A DNA stretch of 64,000 nucleotides. Origin: Ruminococcus sp. (GTDB taxonomy: Bacteria; Bacillota; Clostridia; Oscillospirales; Acutalibacteraceae). Below are positions 17,978 to 29,131 of the stretch, piece by piece. The stretch lies in the NCBI GenBank assembly GCA_022768065.1, contig JALELS010000009.1, positions 1 through 64,000 on the forward strand, read 5' to 3'. The number at the start of each line of letters is the position of its first letter. Positions within the stretch are counted from its first letter, which is position 1. The position numbers were made by a program, and so were the translations under genes. The notes beneath the pieces are model-generated. The model was not told where the DNA came from, searched no databases, and saw nothing but the letters and a program-made list of their open reading frames with translations.

Positions 17978-18676
17978 TTGACCAACAGTGAAGTTCTGAA
18001 AAAAATAAAAGGCGGACTTATAGTCTCATGTCAGGCGCTGAGCACAGAACCGCTTTGTGACCCGTACATAATGTCTATGATGGCGTACGCGGCAAAAGAG
18101 GGCGGCGCGGTCGGCATACGCGCCAACACGACAGTCGATATAAAAGCGATAAAAAAGAAGGTCGATTTGCCCATCATCGGTATAATCAAAAAAGATTATG
18201 ATGGCAGCGATGTCTATATAACTCCCACCGAAAAAGAGGTGGATGAGCTGGTGAGCGAGGGCGTCGATATTATAGCGGTTGACGCAACAAATCGTATGCG
18301 CCCCGGAAACATAACATTTGAGGAATTTTTTAAGAATATACGCCGCAAATATCCAAAGCAGCTTTTTATGGCGGATACCTCCTGCTTTGAAGAGGGAAAA
18401 AAGGCTTTGGAACTCGGCTGTGACCTTTTGGGCACTACGATGTGCGGTTATACCGAATATACAAAGGGTCACCCGTTGCCGGCTCTCGACCTTATCAAGC
18501 GGTATAAAACGGAACTCGGCGCAAAGGTAGTTGCCGAGGGCGGCATATGGTCTCCCGAGCAGCTGAAAGAAGCATATAAAAGCGGCGCTTATACCGCCGT
18601 TATCGGTACAGCCATAACAAGACCGAGAGATATTACAAGACGGTTTGTAAATGCTCTCGAAGAGTCCGATAAATAA
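17978..18676 (+). CDS. nanE: N-acetylmannosamine-6-phosphate 2-epimerase
   Basis: 'GGLIVSCQALSTEPLCDPYIMSMMAYAAKEGGAVGIRANT', 'ADTSCFEEGKKALELGCDLLGTTMCGYT'. Confidence 0.95.
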   Translation: MTNSEVLKKIKGGLIVSCQALSTEPLCDPYIMSMMAYAAKEGGAVGIRANTTVDIKAIKKKVDLPIIGIIKKDYDGSDVYITPTEKEVDELVSEGVDIIAVDATNRMRPGNITFEEFFKNIRRKYPKQLFMADTSCFEEGKKALELGCDLLGTTMCGYTEYTKGHPLPALDLIKRYKTELGAKVVAEGGIWSPEQLKEAYKSGAYTAVIGTAITRPRDITRRFVNALEESDK

Positions 18677-18693
18677 AACGCGAAAGGGCAAAA

Positions 18694-19599
18694 ATGAAAA
18701 TCTTAGCTATTGATATAGGCGGAACAGCCATTAAATACGGTGTGGTAGACGGAAATTACAATGTCTGTGAATTTTATGAGATACCCTCCGAAGCAAAACT
18801 CGGCGGCGAGCATCTTATGCTTAAAGTGCTCAGCATTGTAGGCACATATTACGGCAGCGTTGACTGCGTCGGAATCAGCACCGCAGGGCAGGTAAATTCA
18901 AAAGAGGGCAGAATAATTTTCGCAAACGAGAGTATTCCCCACTATACCGGTACCGAAATCAAAAAAATGATAACCGATAAATTCGACATTCCCGTGGTAG
19001 TGGAAAATGATGTAAACTCTGCCGCAACGGCTGAAGCGGTATTCGGCAGCGGTAAGGGCACAAGTGACTTTCTTTGCCTTACTTACGGCACGGGCGTCGG
19101 CGGAGCGGTTTGGCTCGACGGCAAGCTCTATACGGGTCACGATTTCTCGGCAGGCGAATTCGGGCATATAGTTACACATACGGGCGGTATGCGCTGCAAC
19201 TGCGGAAATAACGGCTGTTATGAGATGTACGCTTCCACTTCGGCTCTTGTCAGAATGGTTAAGGACGGCACCGGAAAAGAACTCACGGGGCGCGAAATTT
19301 TTGAGCCGCAAAATTTTCACAATACAGCCATAAGAGCGATAATAGACAATTGGATTGACGAAATAGTAGGCGGATTGTCCACGCTTATTTTTATCTTTAA
19401 TCCAGCGGTAATTATCCTCGGCGGCGGCATTATGAATGAGGATTACATAATATCCGAGATAGATAAGCGTATTCATACAAAAGACATCAGAAGCTTCAAA
19501 TCGGTAAAAATCAAAAGAGCTATGCTCAAAAACCGCGCGGGAATGCTCGGAGCGGCATATCTTGCCAAGAAAAATTTTGAGTCTCGGCAAAAAAATTAA
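18694..19599 (+). CDS. nanK: ROK family sugar kinase, probable N-acetylmannosamine kinase
   Basis: 'ILAIDIGGTAIKYG', 'CGNNGCYEMYAS'; follows nanE. Confidence 0.85.
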   Translation: MKILAIDIGGTAIKYGVVDGNYNVCEFYEIPSEAKLGGEHLMLKVLSIVGTYYGSVDCVGISTAGQVNSKEGRIIFANESIPHYTGTEIKKMITDKFDIPVVVENDVNSAATAEAVFGSGKGTSDFLCLTYGTGVGGAVWLDGKLYTGHDFSAGEFGHIVTHTGGMRCNCGNNGCYEMYASTSALVRMVKDGTGKELTGREIFEPQNFHNTAIRAIIDNWIDEIVGGLSTLIFIFNPAVIILGGGIMNEDYIISEIDKRIHTKDIRSFKSVKIKRAMLKNRAGMLGAAYLAKKNFESRQKN

Positions 19600-19976
19600 A
19601 AAATATTTCCGAACGAGGGCGTTTCCGTTTCTTCTATATGCTCGAAACGGTAGACGCTCTCGTGGCATTTTTCGATAAGCTCTTCGTAATCTTTATCTGC
19701 GCTGAGCTGTCGTATCTGCTTCATAAGCATCATAAGTTCATCCATTTCGCTGTGATTGGTGTAAACGCCGAGCAGCGGATTTTTTTTATCCCATTCTTTT
19801 TCGGCATTCGCGCATTTGCTTTCGGTTTCGCCGGCGTCCTCCTTTTCGGCTGCCTCTATAATTTCGTTTACCGACTCTTTCATATCGCGGCATATAAATT
19901 TAAGATTTATAAATCCGCCCACGGAAAGAGCAATTCCCGTTATCAGCAGGCACACGGCGATTGTAAGCCTTTTCAT
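19596..19976 (-). CDS. DUF4363-like membrane-anchored protein
   Basis: 126-aa ORF with N-terminal TM, overlapping a DUF421 gene. Confidence 0.65.
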   Translation of the reverse strand: MKRLTIAVCLLITGIALSVGGFINLKFICRDMKESVNEIIEAAEKEDAGETESKCANAEKEWDKKNPLLGVYTNHSEMDELMMLMKQIRQLSADKDYEELIEKCHESVYRFEHIEETETPSFGNIF

Positions 19977-20662
19977 TTCTTTTCGTCCTTTTTAAATATA
20001 TTCATATTGCCGTCCTTATCAAGCGTCATCAGCATTACTTCGCTCTCTTTAAGATGCTTCTTTTTAAGGATGGCTTTTATTTTGTCGCTGTCTGTATTAC
20101 ATTCGCCGAAATCCGTCTTGACAATTTTGCCGTCGCTTATCACAATGCACGGAAGCGAGCTTTTTGGCGGATGTATTTTAAGGTCCTCTTTTGTCGCAGG
20201 CAGCTTTTCCTCCTTTTGCAGTACGCTCAATGTGCCGTCTGTCTCAACTATGGCGTACTGTACTTCGGAAATATCAAAAATATCTTTTTTCCTGAGGGCC
20301 TCGATAAGGTCGTCGGTCGTGAACCTAAGTTCTTTCAGCTGCTTGGTATTCAGCTTGCCGTCACTTATTACAACTACGGGGTTTCCCTGCATTGCGGAGC
20401 GGAATTTTACGCTTTTCATACCGATGAAAGATACAAGCATTTCAAATCCCGTTAGCACAAAAACAGGTATCAGAGTGTTTATAAGCGGAATTTCCGTGTC
20501 CTGCATCGGTATTACGATTATCTCCGACAGAAGTATCGTAATTACAAGCTCGGCAGGCTGTAATTCGCCTATCTGACGTTTTCCGAGAATACGCATCGTA
20601 AAAATTATAAGAATATAGAGTATTAAAGTGCGAAACAGAGTTATAAGCATAATTTCACCCAC
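19973..20662 (-). CDS. DUF421 (YetF-like) membrane protein
   Basis: 'LYILIIFTMRILGKRQIGELQPAELVITILLSEIIVIPMQD'. Confidence 0.9.
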   Translation of the reverse strand: MGEIMLITLFRTLILYILIIFTMRILGKRQIGELQPAELVITILLSEIIVIPMQDTEIPLINTLIPVFVLTGFEMLVSFIGMKSVKFRSAMQGNPVVVISDGKLNTKQLKELRFTTDDLIEALRKKDIFDISEVQYAIVETDGTLSVLQKEEKLPATKEDLKIHPPKSSLPCIVISDGKIVKTDFGECNTDSDKIKAILKKKHLKESEVMLMTLDKDGNMNIFKKDEKK

Positions 20663-20723
20663 CGTTATGTTGTCCCTTTTTTACCGAATATAAACTTTTC
20701 TTTCGGAAATAACATAAAAGGTG

Positions 20724-22235
20724 ATGAAAATGAGTAAGTGGTTTAAAAAAGAAGTAAAGAAAATAACCGACCCCGTTGATTTCGGGACAGCCGAAAAAAC
20801 TCCGGTGTCGAAAAACATCACCGAGAATATAATCGGTTTAAAGAGTCGGTTCGGAAACAGCTTTGATATATTGTATAAAGAAATATCACTTAAGGGCAAC
20901 AAGGCTCTTTTTGTTATGGATGACGGTATGTGCAATAATATGCAGGTGATATGCCAGGTTATAGGCCCTGTTATGTTTGCACCCGATATGCCCAAAGAGC
21001 CGTCTAAGCAGGCGGACTATATCCGCGACAGGGTAACCACGGGAGCCGACCAGTCGCAGACATACGATTTGGACGAAGCCATAACCGACGTATTGTCGGG
21101 TCTTATAGTCCTTTTTATCGACGGAGTTGATTTTTGTCTTGAATTCGGTGTGCAAGGCTTCCCGAAACGAAGTATAGACGACGCACAGACCGAGGTGCAG
21201 GAAAGAGGCTCGCATGAGGGCTTTACCGAGAGCTTTAAAGACAATGTGGCTCTTTTGCGCCGCAGGGTTCGTTCACCGATAATGAAATGCGAGACGCTGA
21301 CTGTGGGCAAAACAAGCAAAACGAGAATTTGCGTCTGCTATATGTCCGACCGAGCGTCCCCGGAAACGGTAGATAATGTCAAGGCACGTCTTAAAAAGGC
21401 AAAAATCGATATGGTACTCGGCAGCGGATACATTTCTCCGTTCCTCGATACCCAAAACACTTCGTTCTTTTCGGGAGTCGGAACTACCGAACGTCCCGAT
21501 GTCGCCTGTGCCGAAATGGCGGAGGGCAGAGTGGTACTGCTTACGGACGGCACTCCGTTTGCGCTTATTGTGCCGTATTTGTTTGTCGAGAATTTTCAGT
21601 CCATGGACGACTACAATTACCGTCCGTATTATGCCGTATTTATAAGGGCGCTGAAATTCATATCTTTTTTGATAAGCGTGTTTTTTCCGGGGATATATGT
21701 TGCGGTATGCACCTTCCATCAGGAGGTTTTGCCGTCGTCTATGCTGTATGATATGGCGGTACAGGAGAGCATGACGCCGTTCCCCGTTATGGTAGAGGCT
21801 ATCTTTATTCACTTTTTATACGAGGTTATGCGCGAAGCGGGACTTCGTATGCCAAAGGCAGTAGGGCACGCTGTGAGCATAGTCGGGGCTCTTGTAATCG
21901 GCGACGCCGCCGTAACCGCAGGGCTTATAGCCGCGCCTATGATTATAGTTGTCGCCATGACCGCTATAAGCTCGTTTGTGGTTTCCCAGCTTTATCAGCC
22001 GGTTTCGGTACTGAGATTTTTGTTTATGATAATAGGCGGTATAACGGGCTTTTACGGCATAGTTCTCGGCTTCGGCGTCTTGCTTGTGAATATCTGCGCG
22101 ATAAATCCGTACGGAGTGCCGTATACTTCGTCAATATCTCCGTTTACTCCCGGCTCCGTCAGGGATACCGTATTAAGGCTCGGCTGGCGCAGGCTCGGTA
22201 GGCGTGAGCTCAATATCGGTAAGATGAAGAGGTAA
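20724..22235 (+). CDS. Spore germination protein, GerAA family
   Basis: 'NKALFVMDDGMCNNMQVI...LIVLFIDG', 'FLPGIYVAVCTFHQE'-like segment 'FFPGIYVAVCTFHQEVLP'; followed by GerAB and GerAC homologues. Confidence 0.92.
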   Translation: MKMSKWFKKEVKKITDPVDFGTAEKTPVSKNITENIIGLKSRFGNSFDILYKEISLKGNKALFVMDDGMCNNMQVICQVIGPVMFAPDMPKEPSKQADYIRDRVTTGADQSQTYDLDEAITDVLSGLIVLFIDGVDFCLEFGVQGFPKRSIDDAQTEVQERGSHEGFTESFKDNVALLRRRVRSPIMKCETLTVGKTSKTRICVCYMSDRASPETVDNVKARLKKAKIDMVLGSGYISPFLDTQNTSFFSGVGTTERPDVACAEMAEGRVVLLTDGTPFALIVPYLFVENFQSMDDYNYRPYYAVFIRALKFISFLISVFFPGIYVAVCTFHQEVLPSSMLYDMAVQESMTPFPVMVEAIFIHFLYEVMREAGLRMPKAVGHAVSIVGALVIGDAAVTAGLIAAPMIIVVAMTAISSFVVSQLYQPVSVLRFLFMIIGGITGFYGIVLGFGVLLVNICAINPYGVPYTSSISPFTPGSVRDTVLRLGWRRLGRRELNIGKMKR

Positions 22236-22238
22236 TAT

Positions 22239-23324
22239 ATGAATCTTAAAGCAAAAATAAGTTCGGGACAGTTTTTTTCACTGCTGCTTTTGTCAAGGTT
22301 TATATCCGTGCTCACATATTCGCCGATATATAATGCGGGTCTCAGCTCTTCCGACTATCTTGCCGCGGGAATTATCGGTATGGCGATAGTGTTGTTTTCG
22401 TGTCTGCCGCTGTTGCTGATATATAAAAATAACGATAGCCGCAGCGTTCTCGACATAGCGTACGAGGTTTCGCCGCTTTATTCAAAGATAATATCCGTCT
22501 TTTATATGCTGTTGTTTTTCTTTTATGCCTTTTCAACTCTTTCGAGGCTAGACCTGTTTTCGGGAACGGTAATTTTTCATGAGACAGATACCAAGGTGTT
22601 TGTGGTGCTTTCGGTGCTTCTTGCCTGCTACGCCGCATATCTCGGACTTGAGGCGCTCGGAAGAGCCGGCGCCGTTTCGCTTTTGGTCTTTTCGGTTTCA
22701 TTTATTTTCATAATTGTAACAATGCTCTCAAAGCTCGACCTAAATAACTTTTCACCGCTTTTTTATGACGGACCGAAAGAGGTGATATCGGCAGGCTGGA
22801 CTATGGCGGCAAGAACCATTGAGCCGGCAGCCGCGGCGGTACTCCTGCCGAGGGTGAGCGGAAACAAAAAGAGGGGCTTTTTTGTTTGGTTCTTTACGTT
22901 GACGGCGTTTTTGGAAATAGTGTTTTTCTTCGTCTTTTCGGGGCTCGGGGATTATGCCATGACGCAGCTTTTCCCTATACAGTCCATAGCAGTATTGTCG
23001 GAATTCAGCGTTTTTCAGCGCATAGACGTAATACTCACGGGCGTTTGGATACTCTCCGCCTTTATCAAAATCAGCTTTATGCTCTATCTTTCGTCGTATA
23101 TAGCATGCCGCGCGGTTTCGGTGAAATATAAAAAGATATATATTTTTGCTTTCGGAGCGGCTGCCGTAATATTACAGCTTTTAGTATCAAAAAATGTGAC
23201 GGGATTTTTTATTTCCACAAGCAGCGACGTAAGGAACGTGCTGTTTCTTGTTGTTGTGGTATTTATACCGCTTTTGACGTTCCTTCTCGGCAAATTTAAA
23301 AGAAAGGAACAACGCAAAATATGA
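22239..23324 (+). CDS. Spore germination permease, GerAB family
   Basis: Polytopic membrane protein between GerAA and GerAC homologues. Confidence 0.88.
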   Translation: MNLKAKISSGQFFSLLLLSRFISVLTYSPIYNAGLSSSDYLAAGIIGMAIVLFSCLPLLLIYKNNDSRSVLDIAYEVSPLYSKIISVFYMLLFFFYAFSTLSRLDLFSGTVIFHETDTKVFVVLSVLLACYAAYLGLEALGRAGAVSLLVFSVSFIFIIVTMLSKLDLNNFSPLFYDGPKEVISAGWTMAARTIEPAAAAVLLPRVSGNKKRGFFVWFFTLTAFLEIVFFFVFSGLGDYAMTQLFPIQSIAVLSEFSVFQRIDVILTGVWILSAFIKISFMLYLSSYIACRAVSVKYKKIYIFAFGAAAVILQLLVSKNVTGFFISTSSDVRNVLFLVVVVFIPLLTFLLGKFKRKEQRKI

Positions 23325-24502
23325 AAAAAATTGCCGCGCTGTTTTTGACAGTTGTTGTGATATTCACATTTTCTTCGTGTGCTTCGACAGACCTCGAGCT
23401 TAAAAACCGCATAATTGTGGAGGCAATAGGTATAGACTATTGCGATATCGGAGTGCGCGTGACCGTGCAGTTTTTAAATACCGACCAGTCAAGCAATCCG
23501 AATAACGGCGGTCCGCCCGACGATATAGTAAAGAATATGACAATAGACTCGCAAAACATCTCATCTGCAATTCAGAGTATATCAAAGTCTCTCGGCAAGC
23601 TGCCTATGATGTCGCAGAACCGTGTTATTATTTTCGGAAATGAGGCGGCAAAGGCAGGCGTCGGCGAAACGCTCGACTATTTTGTGCGAAATTCCGATAA
23701 CCGCGCCACCGTCTATGTCGCCGTGGCGGAAGATACCGCACAGCAGGTACTGTGCGCCGAAATGGGACAGTGGGTCATTCCGGCAAAGGAACTGTCAAAT
23801 GTGCTTTCCTCGTCAAAATATAATTCCGTAACGGCAGAGAGAGCCTTTTATCAGTTCGTGAACGGAGTTACCGATAAGACCGCTTCGGCATTTCTTCCGA
23901 TAATCGCAGTGGAGCAAAAGGATAAAAACGACGGTGAGGGCGAGAACAGTCAAAAAAACGATGCGGAACCGGTTGTCAGGGGAGCGGCGCTGTTTAACGG
24001 CGATAAGATGGAAAATGTTTTGCCGCAGGATAATATTCCGGCGCTTTTGATGCTGTGTAAGGATTTCGGCAAGGGGTCGCTTACGGCGGTGCTCGACGAC
24101 GGAACGCGTGTCGGCGTGGTGCTGACAAAATCCAAAACGAAAATAAAAACGTCCGTGGTCAACGGGCGTCCGAATTTTGATATTTTTGTCAGCTGCGTTG
24201 CGGATTGTACCGAGACGTCAAAAATTATGAACGAGACGTTCACTCCCGAGGTTGCCGAAAATATAAAAACCGCCTCCGAAAAGGCCGTCCGAGAGAACAT
24301 TGACGAAACCATAAAAAAATGCTTTATCGAATTTAACAAAGACCCGTTCGGATTTGACAAGAGAGTAAAAAGGGCGGACGCAGGATACTATAAAACCGAA
24401 TCCGGTGATTGGCAGAGCGTCCTGCAAAAAGCGCAATACAGTATAACCGTGACCGTAAAGCTTCGCCGTGCCGGAGACGAAAATATGGTTCCGCACAGTT
24501 GA
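23321..24502 (+). CDS. Spore germination lipoprotein, GerAC family
   Basis: Lipobox 'FTFSSCAS', 'DLELKNRIIVEAIGIDY'; third gene of a gerA-type operon. Confidence 0.9.
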   Translation: MKKIAALFLTVVVIFTFSSCASTDLELKNRIIVEAIGIDYCDIGVRVTVQFLNTDQSSNPNNGGPPDDIVKNMTIDSQNISSAIQSISKSLGKLPMMSQNRVIIFGNEAAKAGVGETLDYFVRNSDNRATVYVAVAEDTAQQVLCAEMGQWVIPAKELSNVLSSSKYNSVTAERAFYQFVNGVTDKTASAFLPIIAVEQKDKNDGEGENSQKNDAEPVVRGAALFNGDKMENVLPQDNIPALLMLCKDFGKGSLTAVLDDGTRVGVVLTKSKTKIKTSVVNGRPNFDIFVSCVADCTETSKIMNETFTPEVAENIKTASEKAVRENIDETIKKCFIEFNKDPFGFDKRVKRADAGYYKTESGDWQSVLQKAQYSITVTVKLRRAGDENMVPHS

Positions 24503-24533
24503 CAGAGTAATGAAACAACGGTAAAATTAAATT

Positions 24534-24836
24534 ATGAATACTTTTGATAAAATATATGAGCAAGTAAAGAAAATACCGTACGGCAGAGTGGCAACCTACG
24601 GGCAGATTGCGCTTCTCGCCGGCAATCCACACTGGTCGCGCGTAGTCGGGTACGCTCTTCACGTAAATCCCGACCCCGAAAATGTGCGCTGTTACCGCGT
24701 CGTAAACAGGTTCGGCGAAGTCTCAAAAGCATTTGCTTTCGGCGGCGAAAACGAGCAGATAAAGCTTCTCCGCGCGGAGGGCGTCGAGGTTGATGAAAAC
24801 GGCAGAGTGGATTTGAAAAAATACGGTATGATATGA
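24534..24836 (+). CDS. MGMT/alkyltransferase-like family protein
   Basis: 'VKKIPYGRVATYGQIALLAGNPHWSRVVGYAL...VRCYRVVNRFGEVSKAFAFGGENEQIKLLRAEGV'. Confidence 0.88.
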   Translation: MNTFDKIYEQVKKIPYGRVATYGQIALLAGNPHWSRVVGYALHVNPDPENVRCYRVVNRFGEVSKAFAFGGENEQIKLLRAEGVEVDENGRVDLKKYGMI

Positions 24837-24877
24837 CAACAAAAGAACGCGGGCACCCGTATCGGCGCCCGCATTTT

Positions 24878-25735
24878 TTATGCCTGTTTTGATTTTCTGA
24901 ATTGCTTCGGAGTTTGACCTTTATATTTTTTAAATGTTTTCACAAAATAGCTGAGGTCGTTATATCCGCAGTTGAGGGCTATGTCGGTAACGAGATCGTC
25001 CGTGTATAAAAGCTGTTCCGACGCACACTCTATCCTGTAATAATTCAGGTATTCAATCGGCGTTTTGCCCGTCATCTCCGAAAAAAATCTGCAAAAATAT
25101 TTCGGCGACATATCGGCGGCGTTCGCAAGGTCGCCGAGGGTGAGCTGATTCATATACTCCTCGCGTATTATTTTCAGCGAGCTTTTCAATTGCCGTATTC
25201 TTTTAAGGCTTTTATACGTCTCATCGTCGCTGACCTTATATCGGTGATTACCGAGTATTTGCCCCATAAGCTCAAATAAAAGCCCCTGTATTATAAATTC
25301 ATAACCCTTTTTTTCTTCTATAAAGGTGTCAAACAGTCTGTTTGCGGTTTTGTATTCTTCGCTGTCCGCAGCGAAAAAATCATCGAGAATTACGCGGTGG
25401 CTCTGCACATCGTCTATATCCTTTTTGCCTGCGGAACAGCCGCGCAGAAATTCGTTCAGGTCAAAGTCGAGACATTCGTAAACGCAGTCAACGGGCATTC
25501 CGCCGTGCAATACCCCGTCGCACACAAGCACTACGCCGCTGTTTTCGGTGAGGTTTAAGGTTTCCTCGTTGAGCGACAGAATAAGGCTGCCCTTTAAAAC
25601 TCTTATAAGCTCGTAATCCATATGCCAATGAAAAGGCATTTGATAGCGCGGATGCTCTTTTGTAACGTGATGCAGCTCTATGGGAAAGTCAAAAGTGCCG
25701 CGCGATTTTTTCTCCTGAAACTCACCGAAATTCAT
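24878..25735 (-). CDS. AraC family transcriptional regulator
   Basis: N-terminal cupin-like region; C-terminal '[39 protein letters not shown]...[31 protein letters not shown]'. Confidence 0.95.
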   Translation of the reverse strand: MNFGEFQEKKSRGTFDFPIELHHVTKEHPRYQMPFHWHMDYELIRVLKGSLILSLNEETLNLTENSGVVLVCDGVLHGGMPVDCVYECLDFDLNEFLRGCSAGKKDIDDVQSHRVILDDFFAADSEEYKTANRLFDTFIEEKKGYEFIIQGLLFELMGQILGNHRYKVSDDETYKSLKRIRQLKSSLKIIREEYMNQLTLGDLANAADMSPKYFCRFFSEMTGKTPIEYLNYYRIECASEQLLYTDDLVTDIALNCGYNDLSYFVKTFKKYKGQTPKQFRKSKQA

Positions 25736-25850
25736 AATTTACCTCAAAAGTGAAAATTGTTATATTTTTTATTTATTATACTACAAGAATTTATATAAAG
25801 ACAACATTATAATTAAAAATATATTGATTTTTTATAAACGGGAGGAAATT

Positions 25851-27644
25851 ATGAGTAAATCAAGACTTATAGGCGATTATCCGGTTATAGGCATCCGTCC
25901 GACAATCGACGGCAGACGCGGACCTTTAAAGGTGCGTGAGTCACTTGAGGAGCAGACCATGAATATGGCTGTTTCCGCGGCAAAGCTTTTCACGGAAAAT
26001 CTTCGCTACACAAACGGTGAGCCGGTAAAGGTGGTAATTGCCGACACAACCATAGGCAGAGTTGCCGAGGCGGCGGCTTGTCAGGATAAGTTTAAAAAAG
26101 CGGGAGTTGACATAACTCTTACCGTTACTCCGTGCTGGTGCTACGGCAGCGAGACTATGGATATGGACCCGAATACCATAAAAGGCGTTTGGGGATTTAA
26201 CGGAACGGAAAGACCGGGTGCGGTTTATTTGGCTTCCGTGCTCGCTTCACACGCTCAAAAAGGACTTCCGGCGTTCGGAATCTACGGCAGAGACGTACAG
26301 GAGGCTGACGCCACCGAAATTCCCGAAGATGTAAAAGAAAAGCTCCTGCGTTTCGGCAGAGCGGCAGTTGCCGCGGCAACCATGCGCGGAAAATCATATC
26401 TTCAGATAGGCTCCATAACAATGGGCATAGCCGGCTCTATTATAAATCCCGATTTCTTTGAAGAGTATCTCGGTATGCGCGTTGAGTCGGTAGACGAGGT
26501 GGAAATAATCCGCCGAATGACCGAGGGCATATATGACGAGGCAGAGTTTAAAAAAGCTCTCAAATGGACAAAAGAAAACTGCAAAGAGGGCTTTGATAAG
26601 AACCCCGATTGGTTTAAAAAGTCCGATAAGGAAAAAGAAGAAGCTTGGGAATTTGTCGTTAAGATGCTGTGCATAATAAAAGACCTCTATAACGGCAACG
26701 AAAATCTCCCCGACGGCGCCGAGGAGGAAAAAGTAGGTCACAATGCAATCTGCGGCGGCTTCCAGGGTCAGAGACAGTGGACGGATTTTTACCCGAACTG
26801 CGATTTCCCCGAAGCGCTCTTAAATACGTCGTTCGATTGGAACGGCGCTCGTGAAACCTATGTTCTCGCTACCGAAAACGATACGCTGAACGGTGTTTCC
26901 ATGCTTTTCGGAAAGCTGCTTACAAATACCGCGCAGCTCTTCTCCGACGTCCGTACATATTGGAGCCCCGAGGCGGTCAAAAAAGCTACGGGCTATGAGC
27001 TTGAGGGCGTGGCAAAGGAGTCAAAAGGATTTTTGCATCTGATAAATTCGGGTGCGTCCGCTCTCGATTTCTGCGGCGAAGTTAAGGATGAAAACGGCAA
27101 CGGTATTGTAAAACCGTTCTGGGAAATGACCGATAAGGATATTAAAGCCTGCACCGACGCCACAACATGGAATGCGGCGGATCTCGGCTACTTCCGCGGC
27201 GGCGGATTCTCTTCAAGATTTTTAACAAGAAGCGAAATGCCCGTAACCATGTGCCGCCTGAATCTCGTAAAAGGTCTCGGTCCCGTTATGCAGATATGCG
27301 AGGGCTACACCGTAAATCTTCCCGATGAGGTTTCCGACAAGCTTTGGAAGCGCACCGACTATACCTGGCCGTGCACTTGGTTTGCTCCGCGCCTTACCGG
27401 CAAGGGTGCGTTTAAATCTGCTTATGACGTTATGAATAATTGGGGTGCCAACCACGGCGCGTCATGCTACGGTCATATCGGCGCCGATCTTATAACACTG
27501 TGCTCAATACTCAGAATACCGGTGTGTATGCACAATGTACCCGAAGAAAAAATATTCCGTCCGGCGGCATGGAACGCTTTCGGAATGGATAAAGAGGGTC
27601 AGGATTACAGAGCCTGCAAGAACTTCGGCCCCATGTATAAATAA
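25851..27644 (+). CDS. fucI: L-fucose isomerase
   Basis: '[33 protein letters not shown]'; followed by kinase, mutarotase and aldolase genes. Confidence 0.95.
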   Translation: MSKSRLIGDYPVIGIRPTIDGRRGPLKVRESLEEQTMNMAVSAAKLFTENLRYTNGEPVKVVIADTTIGRVAEAAACQDKFKKAGVDITLTVTPCWCYGSETMDMDPNTIKGVWGFNGTERPGAVYLASVLASHAQKGLPAFGIYGRDVQEADATEIPEDVKEKLLRFGRAAVAAATMRGKSYLQIGSITMGIAGSIINPDFFEEYLGMRVESVDEVEIIRRMTEGIYDEAEFKKALKWTKENCKEGFDKNPDWFKKSDKEKEEAWEFVVKMLCIIKDLYNGNENLPDGAEEEKVGHNAICGGFQGQRQWTDFYPNCDFPEALLNTSFDWNGARETYVLATENDTLNGVSMLFGKLLTNTAQLFSDVRTYWSPEAVKKATGYELEGVAKESKGFLHLINSGASALDFCGEVKDENGNGIVKPFWEMTDKDIKACTDATTWNAADLGYFRGGGFSSRFLTRSEMPVTMCRLNLVKGLGPVMQICEGYTVNLPDEVSDKLWKRTDYTWPCTWFAPRLTGKGAFKSAYDVMNNWGANHGASCYGHIGADLITLCSILRIPVCMHNVPEEKIFRPAAWNAFGMDKEGQDYRACKNFGPMYK

Positions 27645-27652
27645 GGTGCAAG

Positions 27653-29131
27653 ATGAGTAACGAAAAATATAACACACTCGCCTTTGACTTCGGCGCGTCA
27701 AGCGGCAGGGCAATAGTCGGCTCGTTTGACGGAGAAAAAATAGAGCTTTCCGAAATACACCGTTTCCCCAACGACCCGGTGTTTGTCGGCGGAACCATGT
27801 ATTGGGACGTGTTAAGGCTGTTCCACGAAATTAAGCAGGGACTTTTAAAATCGCGCCCCTATAATATAAAAAGCCTCGGTATAGATACTTGGGGCGTCGA
27901 TTTCGGTCTGCTTGACAAAGACGGAAAACTGCTTGAAAATCCCGTGCATTACCGCGATAAGAGAAATATCGGTATGTTAAACAAAGCTTTTTCTTATATT
28001 TCACAGGAGGAGCTTTATAACATAACGGGCAATCAGTTTATGGAGATAAACACGGCGTTTCAGCTTTTGTCACTAAAACTCGCGCGCCCCGATTTGCTTT
28101 CACGGGCGGATAAAATGCTTTTAATGCCCGACCTTTTCCGCTGTTTCCTTACCGGCGAAAAAACGACCGAGTATTCGATAGCTTCTACAACTCAGCTGCT
28201 TGATGCCGAAAAGCGTTGTTGGTCAAAGAGAGTAATTGACGCTTTTTCCCTTCCCGAGGGCATTTTCTGCGATATTGTACCCACCGGTTCTGCGGCGGGA
28301 ACTTTGTCCGATGAAATATGTGAGGAACTGTCGATACAGCCGTGCGCCGTTACTGCGGTTGCGGGTCATGATACGCAGTGCGCTATGGTAGCCGTTCCCA
28401 CCGAAAAAGATGATTTCATCTTTCTCAGCTGTGGCACGTGGTCGCTGCTCGGAACAGAGCTCTCCGAGCCTCTCATAAACGAAAAAACGCTCCGCTGCAA
28501 TGTTACAAATGAGGGCGGATACGGCGGAAAAGCGTCTTTCCTTAAAAATATTATCGGTCTTTGGCTTATACAGGAGACTCGCCGTCAGTGGCAAAAGGAG
28601 GGCGACAGCCTTTCGTTTGCCGAGATGGAAACTCTCGCACGAAATGCGAAGCCGTTTTCTTGCTTTATAGACCCCGATGCTCCCGATTTTGTCGCCGCCG
28701 GAAATATTCCCGAGCGGATAAGGGCGTATTGCCGCAGAACAGGGCAGTATGTTCCCGAAAACAAGGGGGAAATTCTCCGCTGTATTTATGAAAGCCTTGC
28801 CATGAAGTACCGTTATGCCGCAGAGCAGATTGAGTTCTGCACCGGCAAAAAATATGACACAATATATATTGTGGGCGGCGGCACAAAGGATAAGCTTCTC
28901 TCATCGTTTACCGCGTCGGCGTGCAATAAAAATGTTTCCGCGGGACCTACCGAGGCCACCGTTCTCGGCAATATTGCGCTTCAGCTTTTGGCGGAGGGTA
29001 AAATAAAAACGCTCCGTGACGCGCGCAGAATAATCAGTAATTCTGAAAAGGTCACAAGCTTTACACCAATCGAACCCGAAACATGGAATAAAAAATATCA
29101 GACTTTTAAGGAGGTAGTTTCTCTTGCTTAA
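27653..29131 (+). CDS. FGGY carbohydrate kinase (rhamnulokinase/fuculokinase-like)
   Basis: 'LAFDFGASSGRAIVGSFDG', 'SLGIDTWGVDFGLLDKDGKLLENPVHYRD'. Confidence 0.92.
   Translation: MSNEKYNTLAFDFGASSGRAIVGSFDGEKIELSEIHRFPNDPVFVGGTMYWDVLRLFHEIKQGLLKSRPYNIKSLGIDTWGVDFGLLDKDGKLLENPVHYRDKRNIGMLNKAFSYISQEELYNITGNQFMEINTAFQLLSLKLARPDLLSRADKMLLMPDLFRCFLTGEKTTEYSIASTTQLLDAEKRCWSKRVIDAFSLPEGIFCDIVPTGSAAGTLSDEICEELSIQPCAVTAVAGHDTQCAMVAVPTEKDDFIFLSCGTWSLLGTELSEPLINEKTLRCNVTNEGGYGGKASFLKNIIGLWLIQETRRQWQKEGDSLSFAEMETLARNAKPFSCFIDPDAPDFVAAGNIPERIRAYCRRTGQYVPENKGEILRCIYESLAMKYRYAAEQIEFCTGKKYDTIYIVGGGTKDKLLSSFTASACNKNVSAGPTEATVLGNIALQLLAEGKIKTLRDARRIISNSEKVTSFTPIEPETWNKKYQTFKEVVSLA

Noticed and set aside
16923-19599. 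nanA divergent from nanE-nanK as an unusual arrangement
   Set aside because: Sialic acid genes occur in varied orders in gut Firmicutes; ordinary.
24534-24836. MGMT-family protein with RCYR instead of PCHR as a novel enzyme
   Set aside because: Variants of this motif are familiar in small alkyltransferase-like proteins; not enough to call novelty.
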